Shown one piece after another: positions 44,986 to 56,572 of a stretch of 64,000 nt of DNA. How positions within the stretch are numbered: the first letter of the stretch is position 1; each line of letters opens with the position of its first letter. The stretch comes from Sacculina carcini (Eukaryota; Arthropoda; Thecostraca; Sacculinidae): the NCBI GenBank assembly GCA_916048095.2, contig OU696570.1, positions 14,733,020 through 14,797,019 on the forward strand, in the 5' to 3' direction. A program made the translations under genes and the position numbers. The notes beneath the pieces are model-generated. The model was not told the DNA's origin. It worked only from the letters and a program-made list of their open reading frames with translations, and did no database searches.

Positions 44986-46560
44986 CGTTTCTTCAACTTT
45001 TGATTCGTTTGCTAAACCGACTCGTACGAGCTCTGAAAGATTCGACCATTCTGAAGGTAATCGTAGAGATTGGGGAATTATCTGATGAACATGAGTCTTG
45101 GTAAGAATAATGTGAAATATATTCTGACCTGCTGCAGGCGTTACTAGTGGCTTAAATGTATGAAAATTCGAAAGCGTTGCGTTTAATATAGTATTATACC
45201 TAAGTTACGATCGGTAATCATCTAATATGAATTAATATCGTGTTATCGTGATATGAATTAATGTTATATGTTCGTGATAATTGACTATTGTCGCGATATC
45301 ACAATATCAGTAATTCCTAGTGGGATGAATAATGTGCGTGTGGCGGTTTAATCACTGCGGATTCTCGTGAATGTAGTGTATTTGTGAACTGGCACTTCGT
45401 GAACTGCGTTCAAGTGTTTATGTTGCATAGCAATTTGCACCCGGCAAGTCAGTTTAGAAGATTTTCTGTTTTTTATTCATGCATTGTATACACGTGTATA
45501 CAATGCCATATGTGGAAAGGTAGGGTTCCTACGTGTCTGAACTTACAGACACAACCTTGAAATGTAGAAATATACGTAAATGTAGTGTTTTTCCTGCTGG
45601 ACCACTGGTAGCCTCCTGATTATTCGGAGGCGCTCGCATCTTCTAAGCATTGTTTGCCCACCTTTTGCCGGACGTTTTATGTATTTGTGTGTATATATAA
45701 ACTGTAAGTGTAATGAATATGATGAACTAACTCAAATTGTATTCGCCAAACTTAAGGTTGCATGGTCTAATGTGGCCTACATGAACACTAATGAAAGACG
45801 AACACTACATAAAAATAACACCGTCATTGCTGCGTCTGATCGTCAAATCTTCGGTCAGTGTGGTTTGATTATGTATTATGTGTGTGAGAGAGAGTGTGTG
45901 TGTGTGAGCGCGTTGGAGTGTGTATGTTTTACTGTGTGTGTGTGAGCGCGTCGGAGTGTGTATGTTTTACTGTGTGTGTGTGTGTGATTCGCGTTTGCGT
46001 TCGTGTCGTTTACTGTGTTTATAGGTATGTGTTTGTATGTATGATTGCCACGCTGTGAATTGTCCATGCCCCGCGGCGGCGAGCGAGTGACCGGCTCACC
46101 GCTGATTGGTTGAATATTGATTGATTGGTTGGAGATTTATTATCTTATATAAAAATTTCAGGCAAATTTTTCCCTCTGTCGGATTAATTGATTCTATTTT
46201 AGGATTAGCACATTGATCTAAGTGATTTGACGATATGCGCGTGTGTCGGAATCATACACATTCTGTATCAAATGATCACTGTATCAAACAATTGGTGTGT
46301 CTGTGTGTGTGTGCGTGCGTGTGTTTCCGGCGGCTCAATAGTGCATTTGATTTTGCATGTACGTATGATGCCAGTTTGGTTGGTGTTGAACGATTTGCAG
46401 GTGCAGTTTCATTTGCACGCGGTAGTGAAGGTTTGCAATTCGCTCACGATGACGATATGCGCGTGTGCCGGAAAGATCATACGGGATATTTTGTGAGACC
46501 ATACGGGAGATATTTCAAGATATAAATGACATAATCTCTTCCGTAAAGAAAGGTTTCATC
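44986..46560. other. Intergenic DNA downstream of CHERP
   Basis: AT-rich, with GT-rich stretches near 45890-45990 and 46300, a 26-bp perfect palindrome at 45481-45506, and a short duplication (GACGATATGCGCGTGTG at 46228 and 46451). No gene is seen. Confidence 0.5.
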
Positions 46561-46589
46561 AAGGCTCCCTGGGGAGATATGTATTAAGA

Positions 46590-47245
46590 AATACATTTGC
46601 CATCAGAAACTGTCATCACAAGGTGGGGGACGTGGATAGAGGCTGCAATATTTTACGTGCGGTACCTGAATTCTGTTAAATCAGTTCTGAGTGAGCTCTA
46701 TCCAGACGAAGCTGTATCAATACAGAAACCACAGCATATCATTCAGGATGCACAGCTTCAAGTAGATCTGGCCTTCATAGTTGGGAACCTGTCGTGTATT
46801 CTTCTTCACTCAAAGACGCTAGATACCGCAGGGTTGTCTCTGGTTGAGGTACTGATCCAATTTGATGCATTCTCAATCAAAATCGGGAACGTTCCTGGTG
46901 ATAAAGGAGATCGACTGTGTCAAAAAATCCAGCAATTCTTACAAGAAACCCGGATTTTTGAGCTACTGTGATAGCTAAAAAAACTTGAAAATTACTAAAA
47001 AATTAAAAATTAATACATTAAAAAACTTGCAAGGAGAAATTATTGATGAAACTGAAATTCCTAAAGGTATGTCACCAGAATACCTAGCGAATCTCAAATT
47101 CGCCCCAGTTACCAACGTTGACGTTGAAAGAAGCTTATCAGTGTGCAAAAACATACTGCCAGATAGACGGCAAACACTAACTGAAAAAATAAATAAATCT
47201 GAAATAATATGCTTACTAACCGTTTCTACAATAGTTTATCTTTGC
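46590..47245 (+). pseudogene. hAT-superfamily transposase remnant
   Basis: The first part (46597-46971) reads RWGTWIEAAIFYVRYLNSVK, as in hAT/ZBED-related transposases. After stops and a frame change, the C-terminal dimerisation block FAPVTNVDVERSLSVCKNIL then PDRRQTLTEK is at about 47098-47190. The N-terminal zinc finger and most of the catalytic core are missing. Confidence 0.75.
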
Positions 47246-47905
47246 TTCACTAATGGATTTATGTTTGTTACATTGCACTCATTCTGCACATTTTCATATG
47301 ATATTGTATGAAATATATTGCATTCTCTATATATTTACGTATGTATATTGTATGTATTGTTATTGTCTTTTCGGTTTGTTTCAAAGTTCTGACATTGAAT
47401 GAATAAAAAAATAAAATAACATATTTCAGCTTTTTCATCACATATTTTGCAAAAATTAATCACATAAAAATGACATAAACAGTGAAAAATAACCACATTT
47501 TCTCGACCTCTAGTGATGATGCATATAGCTCGGCTGATGTCATGAAAAATACTGTCATTTGGTCACACAATGCCAACATATCCCCTGAACAGTTATGTTT
47601 CATCTAAGACCACGGGTCCTTATGCACGTGATTGATAAAAATTGCGGATTTGATGAGTAACTCGATATCAGATATTGCCGAATCATTGTGGAATGGACGA
47701 TTTGATTTAGTCCCGTCTAACGATCTTGCCGTTGTGACGTCGGTTGCTGCTCTGTCACTGCTGTCTCCTCGGCTGCTATCTTGTCAACTTCCACTCCGTC
47801 GCCATTTGTAGGTTCGATCTACAATCAAACTTGCACGCCAATTGTAGGTTCAATCTACAACACATCTTTCCATCACTTCATTATAATCGTATATAAGGAG
47901 ACTGT
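47246..47905. other. Intergenic DNA between hAT remnant and MITE
   Basis: AT-rich sequence with a short repeat (CAATTGTAGGTTC / CATTTGTAGGTTCGATCTAC near 47800-47855). No gene is seen. Confidence 0.4.
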
Positions 47906-48090
47906 CAGAGCCGTTGCGAGGAATTATGCCCCCCCCCCCGAAGGCAACATTTGGGGCCCCCATTATAAATAAATCACCAAATAATGAATGTATTCATTAG
48001 ACATAATCACATAATACGTGAAGCAACGGGGCCCCTCAACATGCGGGGCCCCCCGGCCGGGGGGTACGGGGGGCGGTTGCTACGGCTCTG
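47906..48090. mobile_element. hAT-type MITE with 8-bp target-site duplication
   Basis: Terminal inverted repeats start CAGAGCCGTTGCGA and (reverse complement of the right end) CAGAGCCGTAGCAACC. The element is flanked on both sides by the direct repeat GAGACTGT (47898-47905 and 48091-48098). The 8-bp duplication is diagnostic of hAT. The interior is 185 bp, G/C-homopolymer rich and non-coding. A similar end (GCGGTTGCTACGACTCTG) occurs at about 19312-19330. Confidence 0.8.
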
Positions 48091-48374
48091 GAGACTGTGT
48101 ATAACACCTGGAGATACAAAAACAACCGTTTTTTTGGATGCTGTTTTTTTTGCAAAAAAACATGTGTTTTATTATTTTTTATATATGGTTTTTAAGAATT
48201 AACCCCATCGGATGTTGGATTTTAGTACACATAAATGAGTTTAATTGATGTTATGTACTTTTTTACGTGTTTTATTTCAAAGATAATTTGATAAAAATAT
48301 AAAAAACAAAACTATTTATCAATAAATATCCCAGGAGACTGTTTGAAAGTGCATCCGGGTCCGGTGACCCGTAT

Positions 48375-48720
48375 GACACCAAGGGTGGTACCGAGTCGTG
48401 TATGATTTCCTTCGAGTCAACTGAGACTTTAGATGGTGAAGCGGACGTCACAGTACGTGAGTCGCCAATACTCTGACGGAGAGAAGCTAGTGCTGAATCA
48501 CGACAAGTATACCATACAAATTGATGGATCAGGGTCACAGCCAGGAACCGCCGTCACCTTCGAAAATTCACACCGGTTTCAACGAACATCATGCCTTGCC
48601 CGCACCAGCTTCTGTCCGTCAGAGTATTGGCGAATCACGTACTGTGCCGTCCGCTTCACCATCTAAAGTCTCAGTTGACTCGGAGGAAATCATACACGAC
48701 TCGGTACCACCCTCGGTGTC
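48375..48720. repeat. Inverted duplication, arms about 118 bp at about 95% identity
   Basis: Arm 48375-48492 is the reverse complement of arm 48603-48720 with about six mismatches by eye; the spacer is about 110 bp. Both arms contain GTCAGAGTATTGGCGA and TCAGTTGACTCG. The unit belongs to the Ty3/gypsy-like coding remnant at 48520-48907. Confidence 0.85.
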
Positions 48721-48907
48721 TTCGCCTCATACGCCTGCTCCGATCGCAGACACGCCGTACGTTGAACCGGCAACGAATGATGGTCCACTAACGAGCACTG
48801 CATCGCCGTCGGACTCGGTAGCCGTATGCACACCAGCTCTTAGGAGATCGCAGCGTGCGCGGAGGCAGCCTGACTGGATGAAGTCGGGCGACTGGATCAC
48901 CGATTGA
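48520..48907 (+). pseudogene. C-terminal remnant of an LTR-retrotransposon polyprotein
   Basis: A proline/serine-rich frame ends in RRSQRARRQPDWMKSGD and a stop. Such basic RRSxRxRRxPxW ends are common at the C-terminus of Ty3/gypsy pol. No integrase core, RT or LTR is visible next to it. Confidence 0.45.
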
Positions 48908-49097
48908 GAAATGACCCTTGTCTCCCAACTGGGGGGGATGAAGAGTGTCAACCAAGTACTCGATGCTTCTGAGAGTATGGACCGAGTACTCGATTGCCTA
49001 TACGAAGTACTCGTCAAGTGCACTACGCTTTGTTTTGGTTTACCTGGAGTGCAGTGGTTGAGCTCTGTTACATGTATTTTAGAGGATGTTGTTTTGA

Positions 49098-49154
49098 TGC
49101 AGAAAGTCCGATTGTTCCCCAATATATCTTGGTAAACAATCGGACTTTTCTGCA
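49098..49154. repeat. Imperfect hairpin
   Basis: TGCAGAAAGTCCGATTGT (49098-49115) pairs with 49136-49154 except for one extra A; the loop is 20 nt. It lies in AT-rich transposon debris. Confidence 0.75.
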
Positions 49155-50945
49155 GTTTAAGCTTTTTTTCATTGAGAAAACTCATGTTTTTTTGAAAGAT
49201 GGTTTTAGTGATGTGGACATTTGAAATAATTGGTCAGCAGAACAAAACAAATTTATTGAGTAATGATGTTTTTATATAAAAAACATGGTTTTATGAAAAA
49301 ATGCAATTATGTTTTTAAAACTCGTTTTAAATTCGTTTTGTTAATGTACATATTTAGAAAATGTTGACAGCAGAACAAGACAAGTTAATTGGTTGGTCAA
49401 GTGTTTTTTTGACAAACGTTTATTCAAACTAATTATTATTATTAATTATTAAAATTATTTAAGCTTTTTCTAATGAAACAATGCTTTCAAAAACAGTCTA
49501 TATGGAAGTTAGATTTGATTGATGTACGTTCAAATACCCCTTGTATATCAAGTAGCCTGTTGGTATAAGCGGCTGGTTAAACCGCTCGATTTAAACTGTT
49601 TTATAAACCATATTTTTCAAAATCGATTTTTTTGAAAGACGGATTTAGTAGATGTAGAGATTTTGATAATATTGGCGGTAGATCAAGGAAAGTTGAACCA
49701 AATTAATTGTTGGTTTAATTGAGCCGTCATACCGTACCCGTCTCGCTTGATATATTTACCAGAAGTTTTTGTTTTGCTCTTTCTGCTTTCTTCTTACTGT
49801 CATGTTTCAATTTTGCGTTGTGTTTACATGAGAATGTTTGTGTGTGTGTGTGTGTGTGGGTGTGTATGTGTGAGTGTGTGTGTTTGTGTGCTTGTGGGTG
49901 TGTGTATTGTCCGCATGTTTGTTTTCACTAAGCGGCGTGTCTTACCTATTTGTTTTTATTTTTTGCACCAAGATTTGTCTTTTCGCGCGTGTTTTTTTAA
50001 TATGCGCTATATAAAAAAACGTGAATGAAATAACCTGTTTTTATAACTGGTTTTATGGAGGATGGTTTCACTGGTGTTACTTGTGTTACTTGTTTTTAGT
50101 TACTTGTGTTCAAATACCTTTTGTACATTAAATATATTTCCTCAGTCGTTTTTTCCTACACGAAAATATTGCCCGTTTTCTGGACAGGATTACCACTCTG
50201 AATGTGATCCGCTTTTATTCGTAGTCTCATTAGGGACACTAAGTTTGTGTATATATTTGTAGTCTTTGTGTAAATATTTGCAGTGTTTGTACTTTTATAT
50301 TAACAAATAATTGATCTGTTGAATGAAATGATGAAAGTTATTTTTATCAACGTAGCTCATTTCTTGGGGGAAAAAGGTAATGTGTAAAACGTAATAAAAT
50401 TATGCCACCTGTTGTTGTTTTTCAAAACGGTTTCAGTTTTTTAGCAGAAAAAACGGTTCTCAAACCCTGCTTTCGTACACAATGATTGATTCAATATTTG
50501 AATGGAGAGCTGTACTGTACATAAAAGTGACGCACAGTACCGTGCGAACAATGATATTAGGACTTTCAGACACAACAATTTTATTGTACATATTCAATTA
50601 TAATTCAATTCGATGGGGCCACTAATAGCATGAATAAATTATATGTTGATAAAAAATAATTCATTAAACATCCCAAATATATCATTTCCATAATTTGAAT
50701 TTTTTGTATGACTTAAAAAAACGAAAAACGTGTTTTTGGTCGAGGTTTTTTGGGAAAACCCAATTTTTATAAAAAAACATCGTTTTTAGGTCCCATCTCT
50801 AATAAAAAACCCGATGCATCCCACAAACACCATCAATTTGCGTATTAGGTGTAAGTGTTGTAAGTCTACTCTCTATCGGACTAGTTTATTATTCATCCTT
50901 ATTTCGAAGTGATGGGATTCTGAACGCAATACTGGTGTACGGCAG
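49155..50945. other. AT-rich intergenic DNA upstream of NUDT19, with LINE-tail-like fragment
   Basis: Poly-T/poly-A rich degenerate sequence. About 49720-50025 ends in CGCGCGTGTTTTTTTAATAT then GCGCTATATAAAA, like the tails of the LINE family here. (TG)n lies at about 49838-49900. No gene is seen; the NUDT19 promoter should be near 50800-50945. Confidence 0.45.
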
Positions 50946-53900
50946 ATGACTGGTCAGTGGAGGTACGCGGCTTCTCTCATTGTCGCGGCCAGGAGGAATG
51001 ACGGTGGTATCGCCGTGGCCATGGTGCGCAGAAGTGACCGGAATAGACACCTGCCTGGTTCCAACGTTTTCCCGGGTATAAGTTGACTACGGCACACCTA
51101 GTGAATGAAGTTCGCTACTGTACCGCTGTTTACTTACTTGTTGTTTACTTATGTTTACTTAATTGTTTTCTATCCAAGTTTTCTCCGAATGATCGGGAAC
51201 ACACAGTACTAGTACACTCCACACAACACTGGAACACAACCTGACTGTACTGTAGTCAGTGATTAAGTGAGTGAGCGGGTGAGAGGATGGCAAATTATCC
51301 GACGGCAAAATATACGTGTGTTCCCACTCGAGCGGCGACGGCAAAACAAACGCTCGGCAAAAAAAACGCCCAGTGTGTCCCCAGCCTGAGTGTCGTTGCC
51401 ATGGCGACAGCGGGCGCTTAGCATGCGTTTGTGTGTCTGTGTGTGAGTGCAGTGGGCGAATTTTGATGACGGCTGAACGAGGCGGAGGGAGTTTGAGGGC
51501 TTGAGTGTGTTGGTGTGCTGTACGTGGTGTTGGAAAGCTGCGAATTGGTTTTATTGTGGAATTTTCTTGGATATATTTGCTGTGTGCGTTGCGTTAGTGA
51601 TTCTCATGATTTCTGGCGACATTTACAATTGTATTGTTGATCTATACGTGTCTTCAATATGTCTCATTCTCTACTACACATACACAACAAATTGGAAGGG
51701 AAGTCACACACACCAGCAAACGAGGTGTCGTGAGTTTGATTACAGTTTAGATATTTAGGTGTAGTGAGTTTACAGTGTACAGTAGAACCCAGGTGGAGAA
51801 AGTTTCAGGATACACGACAAAAAGTTATTAGTAGAGAAAATTATAGCGCATATCACGCAATATAGTAAATGGTTTAAAATAGTAGTGAAACCAGCCTGAA
51901 GGTACAATTTGTTTGTGGAAGGCAGATGAAAACAAAGTATCTCATTTAGTGAAGATGTAATGTTAGATAATTGTATAGGCGCTTCTTAATTGTACAGGCG
52001 AGTGACAGAGAAAAAGGACTTCTTTGAACAACAGCAGAGTAGATTAGTCGGACAGGATGGCTATTTAAGTGTTGTTCTCAAGCAGACAATAGTTCTGTGA
52101 GCGGAATATAGGCAGTAAACGGGAGAGTTGAATGTGTCCTGTTTCAGTGTGAGAGGAGAGGGCGATAGTTGGCTGTGCTCTCCCTGCGGTCAGGGGATAA
52201 GAATTCTGCCGCCGTACCCGCTGCGTGTCGTAAGAGGCGACTTAAAACGGACCCTCTGTTTCTTCTCTCCGAGATACTACTGTCAGGAGCGGGGAGGGGC
52301 GATAATTCAGAAGAGTTGGTGCCCCCTGTAACGGCAGCTGTCTTCTGTCCTATCCTTCTCCCCGAATTAAAAAAGAAAGAAAGTTGGCTGTGCGTCCATA
52401 AGTGTATGTCTGTATGTTGTAGGGATGGTGGAGTATACACTGAGTCGCGAGGGGGTGTTCGTTCGTGCGTGGTTGTTGTTGTGTGGAGTACTTGAGTCTG
52501 CGATGTCTGAGTGTATTGTTGACGTGTCAGTGAAGTAGTCTGTGTATGAGAAGTGTACATTCGGGTAAGGAAGATATTACGACTGGTTAGTGCTTCAGCT
52601 CATTTATCTATTTTTATTGTTTGCTTTGCTATTATCAATATATCACTTGTGTTTGGGGATGCGTCTTGATTCACCAACAAGTACGCTATAATTTTGTGAT
52701 TGGTTATTCTAAATTTGAAAATGAGAATTCTATTTTCAAGTAATGACACACATTTTGATGTTGATTAGTATGATTTTGAAGTCGACCTAATATATTGTTG
52801 GCGGAGTTGCTGAATGTTTCAAAACATGTCTCTTGTGTTGTGACAGGTGGATTAGTTGACAGCTCAATTGACTTCAGCAGCTCGTGGTGGCCTCTGCTGC
52901 GATCAACCGGAATGCCACTTGATGATCTGGTTTCTTTACAAGCTGAACGACCTGCCACGTTCACCGAATACCATCCAAACACGGAAAGCTCTGAAAAACA
53001 AGCTGAACCCTCTCTGCCACCTGAGCTTGGATTCCGCATGACCGCTTTGCGCGAAACATTCGAAGAGACTGGTCTGTTGTTTGTGAGACCATGTGCCAGT
53101 CGTGCCAGCAGTGATGCCTCACGTGCCGCACTGCAGATATTACCTCGGCCACTGGCCGACCAGTGGAGAAGACGTGTGCAACACAACGCCGCCCAACTCC
53201 TGGTAATGGCAAACCAGCTGTCTCTTGTGCCGGATGTTTGGAGTCTGTTCGAGTGGAGTTGCTGGCTGACTCCTGCTCATCTGGAGAAAAGGCACGATAC
53301 AGCCTTCTTCATCACGTGCATGCCGCAAGTTTGCCACGATATGCCGCTGCAACCAGATCTCACTGAAACTGCAACCGCAAAAGTATTGTGATCACACATA
53401 CTCCATATAATGCATTTATTGCCACTACGTGCATGGCTAGTGTTTTTTGACCGTGTATGTATGTATGAGTTTGTACGTGTGTGTACGGCAGTGGGTAAAA
53501 GCGAAAGACGTGCTGTCGGACCATTTTACTGGTCACAGCAGACTGATGCCGCCCCAGCTGTATGAGCTTGGGCGCCTGGCATCGTTCTCTAACTGGCACA
53601 AGCTGTGCAGTTTCAGCTACGACCGACGACATCGGGGCATGACACGCATGCTTCCCGTACTGTTGCGACTGGCCGACGGGCGCATCATTGGAACTCTGCC
53701 AGGTCAGTAACCTCGTTCACTCTGGACATTACATTATTACACAAATATCCGTCGCGTGCGAGCACTATCTGGAGCGTATGAACACTCACACTGCGAATGA
53801 TGCATTTATAGAAAGGATAATCAAGCATCAAGGACTACCATTATACTTCTATTAGTATATACTTCTATTATTGGCAAGTAAAAATATGGTCGAAGTGAAA

Positions 53901-54130
53901 GCTGTGTTTGGGTGCTTTCATGAACGGCAGGTGACGACCTGTATCCGGAACACCCGACGCATGAGACACGTGTCGGACATGTACAAACACTACCGTTCAG
54001 TTACGAGCAAGCGACAGTGAACACTAAACGCTTCCACCGTATCGAGGATATGAAAACTTTCAGGTGTAATTGTCAACTTCCAAATGGTCATATACCGCCC
54101 GTCTTTGAAGATCAAGTTTCTAAGCTATAG
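50946..54130 (+). CDS. NUDT19: NUDT19-like peroxisomal Nudix hydrolase
   Basis: NUDT19/RP2p hydrolyses CoA and CoA esters in peroxisomes. Exons: 50946-51075, 52847-53382, 53492-53702, 53931-54130, total 1077 nt, 358 residues plus TAG (human 375). Exon 1 gives YAASLIVAARRNDGG and LPGSNVFPG; exon 2 continues GLVDSS. The Nudix box core RETFEETGLL is in exon 2, followed by LFEWSCWLTP and DTAFFITCMPQ. Exon 3 has PPQLYELGRLASFSNWHKL. The last residues are SKL, a canonical PTS1 peroxisomal signal. Phases agree throughout; the exon 2 donor (AAA|GTATTG) is weak. GTGTACGGCAG directly abuts the ATG. Intron 1 (1.8 kb) holds repeat copy B. Confidence 0.93.
52182..52381 (+). repeat. Dispersed repeat with conserved GCGTGTCGTAA core, copy B
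   Basis: Collinear with 8546-8742; here the core reads GCGTGTCGTAAGAGGCGACT. It ends in AAAAAAGAAAGAAAG. It lies in NUDT19 intron 1. Confidence 0.75.
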
Positions 54131-55879
54131 ATGATAAGTTCAGTGGCGTAGCTAGGCTATCTGCCGCCGGAGCCGGTGCATTTTTTGCCGCTCCCAACAT
54201 TTTTTACTTGCGGGTCACGTAACCGCAAGAGACTGTGTCCAGGCATGCGCGCTTCACCACGACTGTAAGGTAATCAGCAGGTCCATATGTCGATATAGCT
54301 GAAAAGACTAAGCCCTGCAGCGACTAGGTGAGTGCATGTTTCCAGTCACCTAATCGGTGATCATTATTTTCAATCGAGCTCGCCCTCATTCAGCTCTTAG
54401 TTATTAGAGACAATAAATTTGAAATAACATATTTAGAAATGCGACTCAGGTATAGCGATGATTCAACTCCACTGATACACAGGAAACGATATACAGATGA
54501 AAGCCCTGTGTTCCTCGCTGCCACGAAAACATTAGGTAGAGACTTGTTCTTCGAATGACGTTCGTTGTGCTTGATCCTGTACAGCGTGTACACGCTGCTG
54601 TCATTCCGACGACGGCCAAGGGAATCGCGACAAAGGAACTTGCGAGCTATAATAATTATGAGATTGAAATTATATTTCAATTGAGACAATCCGCAGCAGA
54701 TGTTCACACTGGAGCGCAATATCCTAAAATTGGCAAGACGAGTCAGCGAAAGCAACTCTTGCACTACTACCAAACATCCGATACGTCTTTCTCATAATCT
54801 CCTGTTTCCGCGGTGCCGAACAAACTAGCTTCAGAATGCGACTCTCAAATTCCAGTTTTGAGTCTAAATTTATGCTCATGGATGGACATGTACATGATAT
54901 GGGTTCGAAACGCCCTAGTGAACACTTTCAAAATCATGTATATGATAATCCATTCAAGTACATATATTCGGAAGAGAACATGAGCTCATATAAACATACA
55001 TACACAACACACATACAAATGGAGGACACATACATACACACGCTAATCTTCTTGACAAGCACGTTGACGAACGCTTCCTTTGTCGCTGCTAAGCCGTCAA
55101 TGGGAGGGTTCTCGTCGTGTTCATCAGCTCCATGAACTCACGCATAGAACAAGTGGGATACGTTGCTACGCCGAATGCGATATTACCCAAACTCATCGAG
55201 TACCGCCGAAAGCAACCATGCCCTCGCATAGAACCGGTATCATTTCTCACTGTCCACAACACACATGTTGCACTTCAATAGTTTCCAAGTTATTCACCTG
55301 ACGCTCCTCCAAGAAAATTTACACAATATATGACTATGTATGTTGCTAGAGACGTTGCTGTTCATGTTTAAACGATGTATGCAAGAGTGAATGCATGTGT
55401 GAGTGTTTATGAATGTGTAATGAGTTCGTAAAGTGTTGTTTCATACATTGTTTCTCAAATTTTGTTGTTTTCCAATATTGTGCATGGTGTTTGGAAGTTT
55501 AGCTCTGCGAGCTCAATTGGAGAAGTAGAGCCAGAGTATGTATTTAAAAACATTAAAAATAAACTGACTGGAATGATCATTTACTGAAAATCTAATAACA
55601 ATCAACAACATAAGGTATAAATGAAATAAATGTACACAATCTCACTTAGTTCGATTGAACAAATTGAATTGAACCACATTGAATGATAAGAAAGTTCTAG
55701 TTCCTGGAAAATTCCTTAAAAGTTTGATGCTCTTGTAGGAATGTGCGCTGCTAGTTTTGCAAACAGTTCTGTACGAAACAAGCACTAGCCATGCAACAAG
55801 TAAAATGATCTGGAGCCCAGTAACTCCAGAGTAACATTAGTAACATGTTATCAGCAACATGAAAATGATGCAAGACAGT
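54131..55879. other. Intergenic DNA downstream of NUDT19
   Basis: Starts with a transposon-like edge CAGTGGCGTAGCTAGG at 54151. Open frames at 54390-54797 overlap on both strands with no recognisable family. The rest is AT-rich and featureless. Confidence 0.4.
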
Positions 55880-56008
55880 TCACCTGTTCTTTTTCTCTCT
55901 TGCCCGGTGTTCAGCAAATGTTTCGTCAAGTGAAGGCTTCCAAATGTAGAAGGCACCTACAACGCCGAGAACAGAGCCCAGGGCATAGTTAAACGCTTTA
56001 ATATTCAT
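55880..56008 (-). CDS. PIGBOS1: PIGBOS1-like single-pass membrane microprotein
   Basis: A 42-codon frame begins MNIKAFNYALGSVLGVVG and continues AFYIWKPSLDETFAEHRARE, then KKNR and TGA. A short N-terminal stretch, one hydrophobic helix (about residues 7-22), then the Y-I-x-x-P motif and a charged tail match my memory of PIGBOS1 (LGxxGxxYIxxP). PIGBOS1 is a 54-residue outer-mitochondrial-membrane microprotein that contacts ER CLCC1. The acceptor-like GTTTTGTTGGCAG ends 5 nt before the ATG. The stop overlaps a possible donor (AACAG|GTGAAC), so the tail could continue in another exon. It is on the same strand as SLC30A9, 565 bp downstream of its stop. Orthology is tentative. Confidence 0.55.
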   Translation of the reverse strand: MNIKAFNYALGSVLGVVGAFYIWKPSLDETFAEHRAREKKNR

Positions 56009-56492
56009 TCTTTCTGCCAACAAAACGCGCACATATTACCTACAAGTATGCAGTATCAAATCTTGCACGACGGCCGAAATTATCAACAAAATTACTACCT
56101 AGCCAACTGCAGGAGTAATTCAAACACATGAGTAATTCTTTCATAAAATGTATTTCAATATAACTTAGTAAAATTCATTGGCTCAATGACATTACAAAAA
56201 CACCGAAATTGGAATAATGATTGAATCGGATGAGTGTGAGCACAAGTTGTGCCATATTTCATGACAACAGTGCTGAAGCGTATCACCACCTATCAACAGA
56301 CGCCGCGCTATTTCACCGAGCTGTGTGACACAGTTTTCTTTACGAATTGTCACGAGATAAATACAAATGTCCACACATCTAATCACCACATGGTATTGCT
56401 TGAACGCGGACCAACGCTTAATCATTCAAAGCGCTGTAGAAATAGTGAGATCAATAACTCCAGCATATTATCGGAACTGAATACTTAACCAT

Positions 56493-56498
56493 TTTATT
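56493..56498 (-). terminator. Polyadenylation signal, SLC30A9
   Basis: AATAAA on the minus strand (TTTATT on plus) lies 74 nt beyond the SLC30A9 stop. Confidence 0.6.
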
Positions 56499-56572
56499 TG
56501 ACTTGTTTGATCCTGTAGTATTGATACGATGACCTACACAACCACCATGTGTTGAGAAAGACCTTTTCATTG

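Noticed and set aside
46227..46525. Small gene downstream of CHERP
   Set aside because: The frames come from GT-rich DNA and a short duplicated segment; no start context or conserved motif.
48272..48538. Separate minus-strand gene
   Set aside because: It is the antisense arm of the inverted duplication of the LTR-element remnant, not an independent gene.
54390..54797. Overlapping 127- and 80-codon frames downstream of NUDT19
   Set aside because: No family recognised and antisense frames are equally open. It may be a decayed transposon but cannot be supported.
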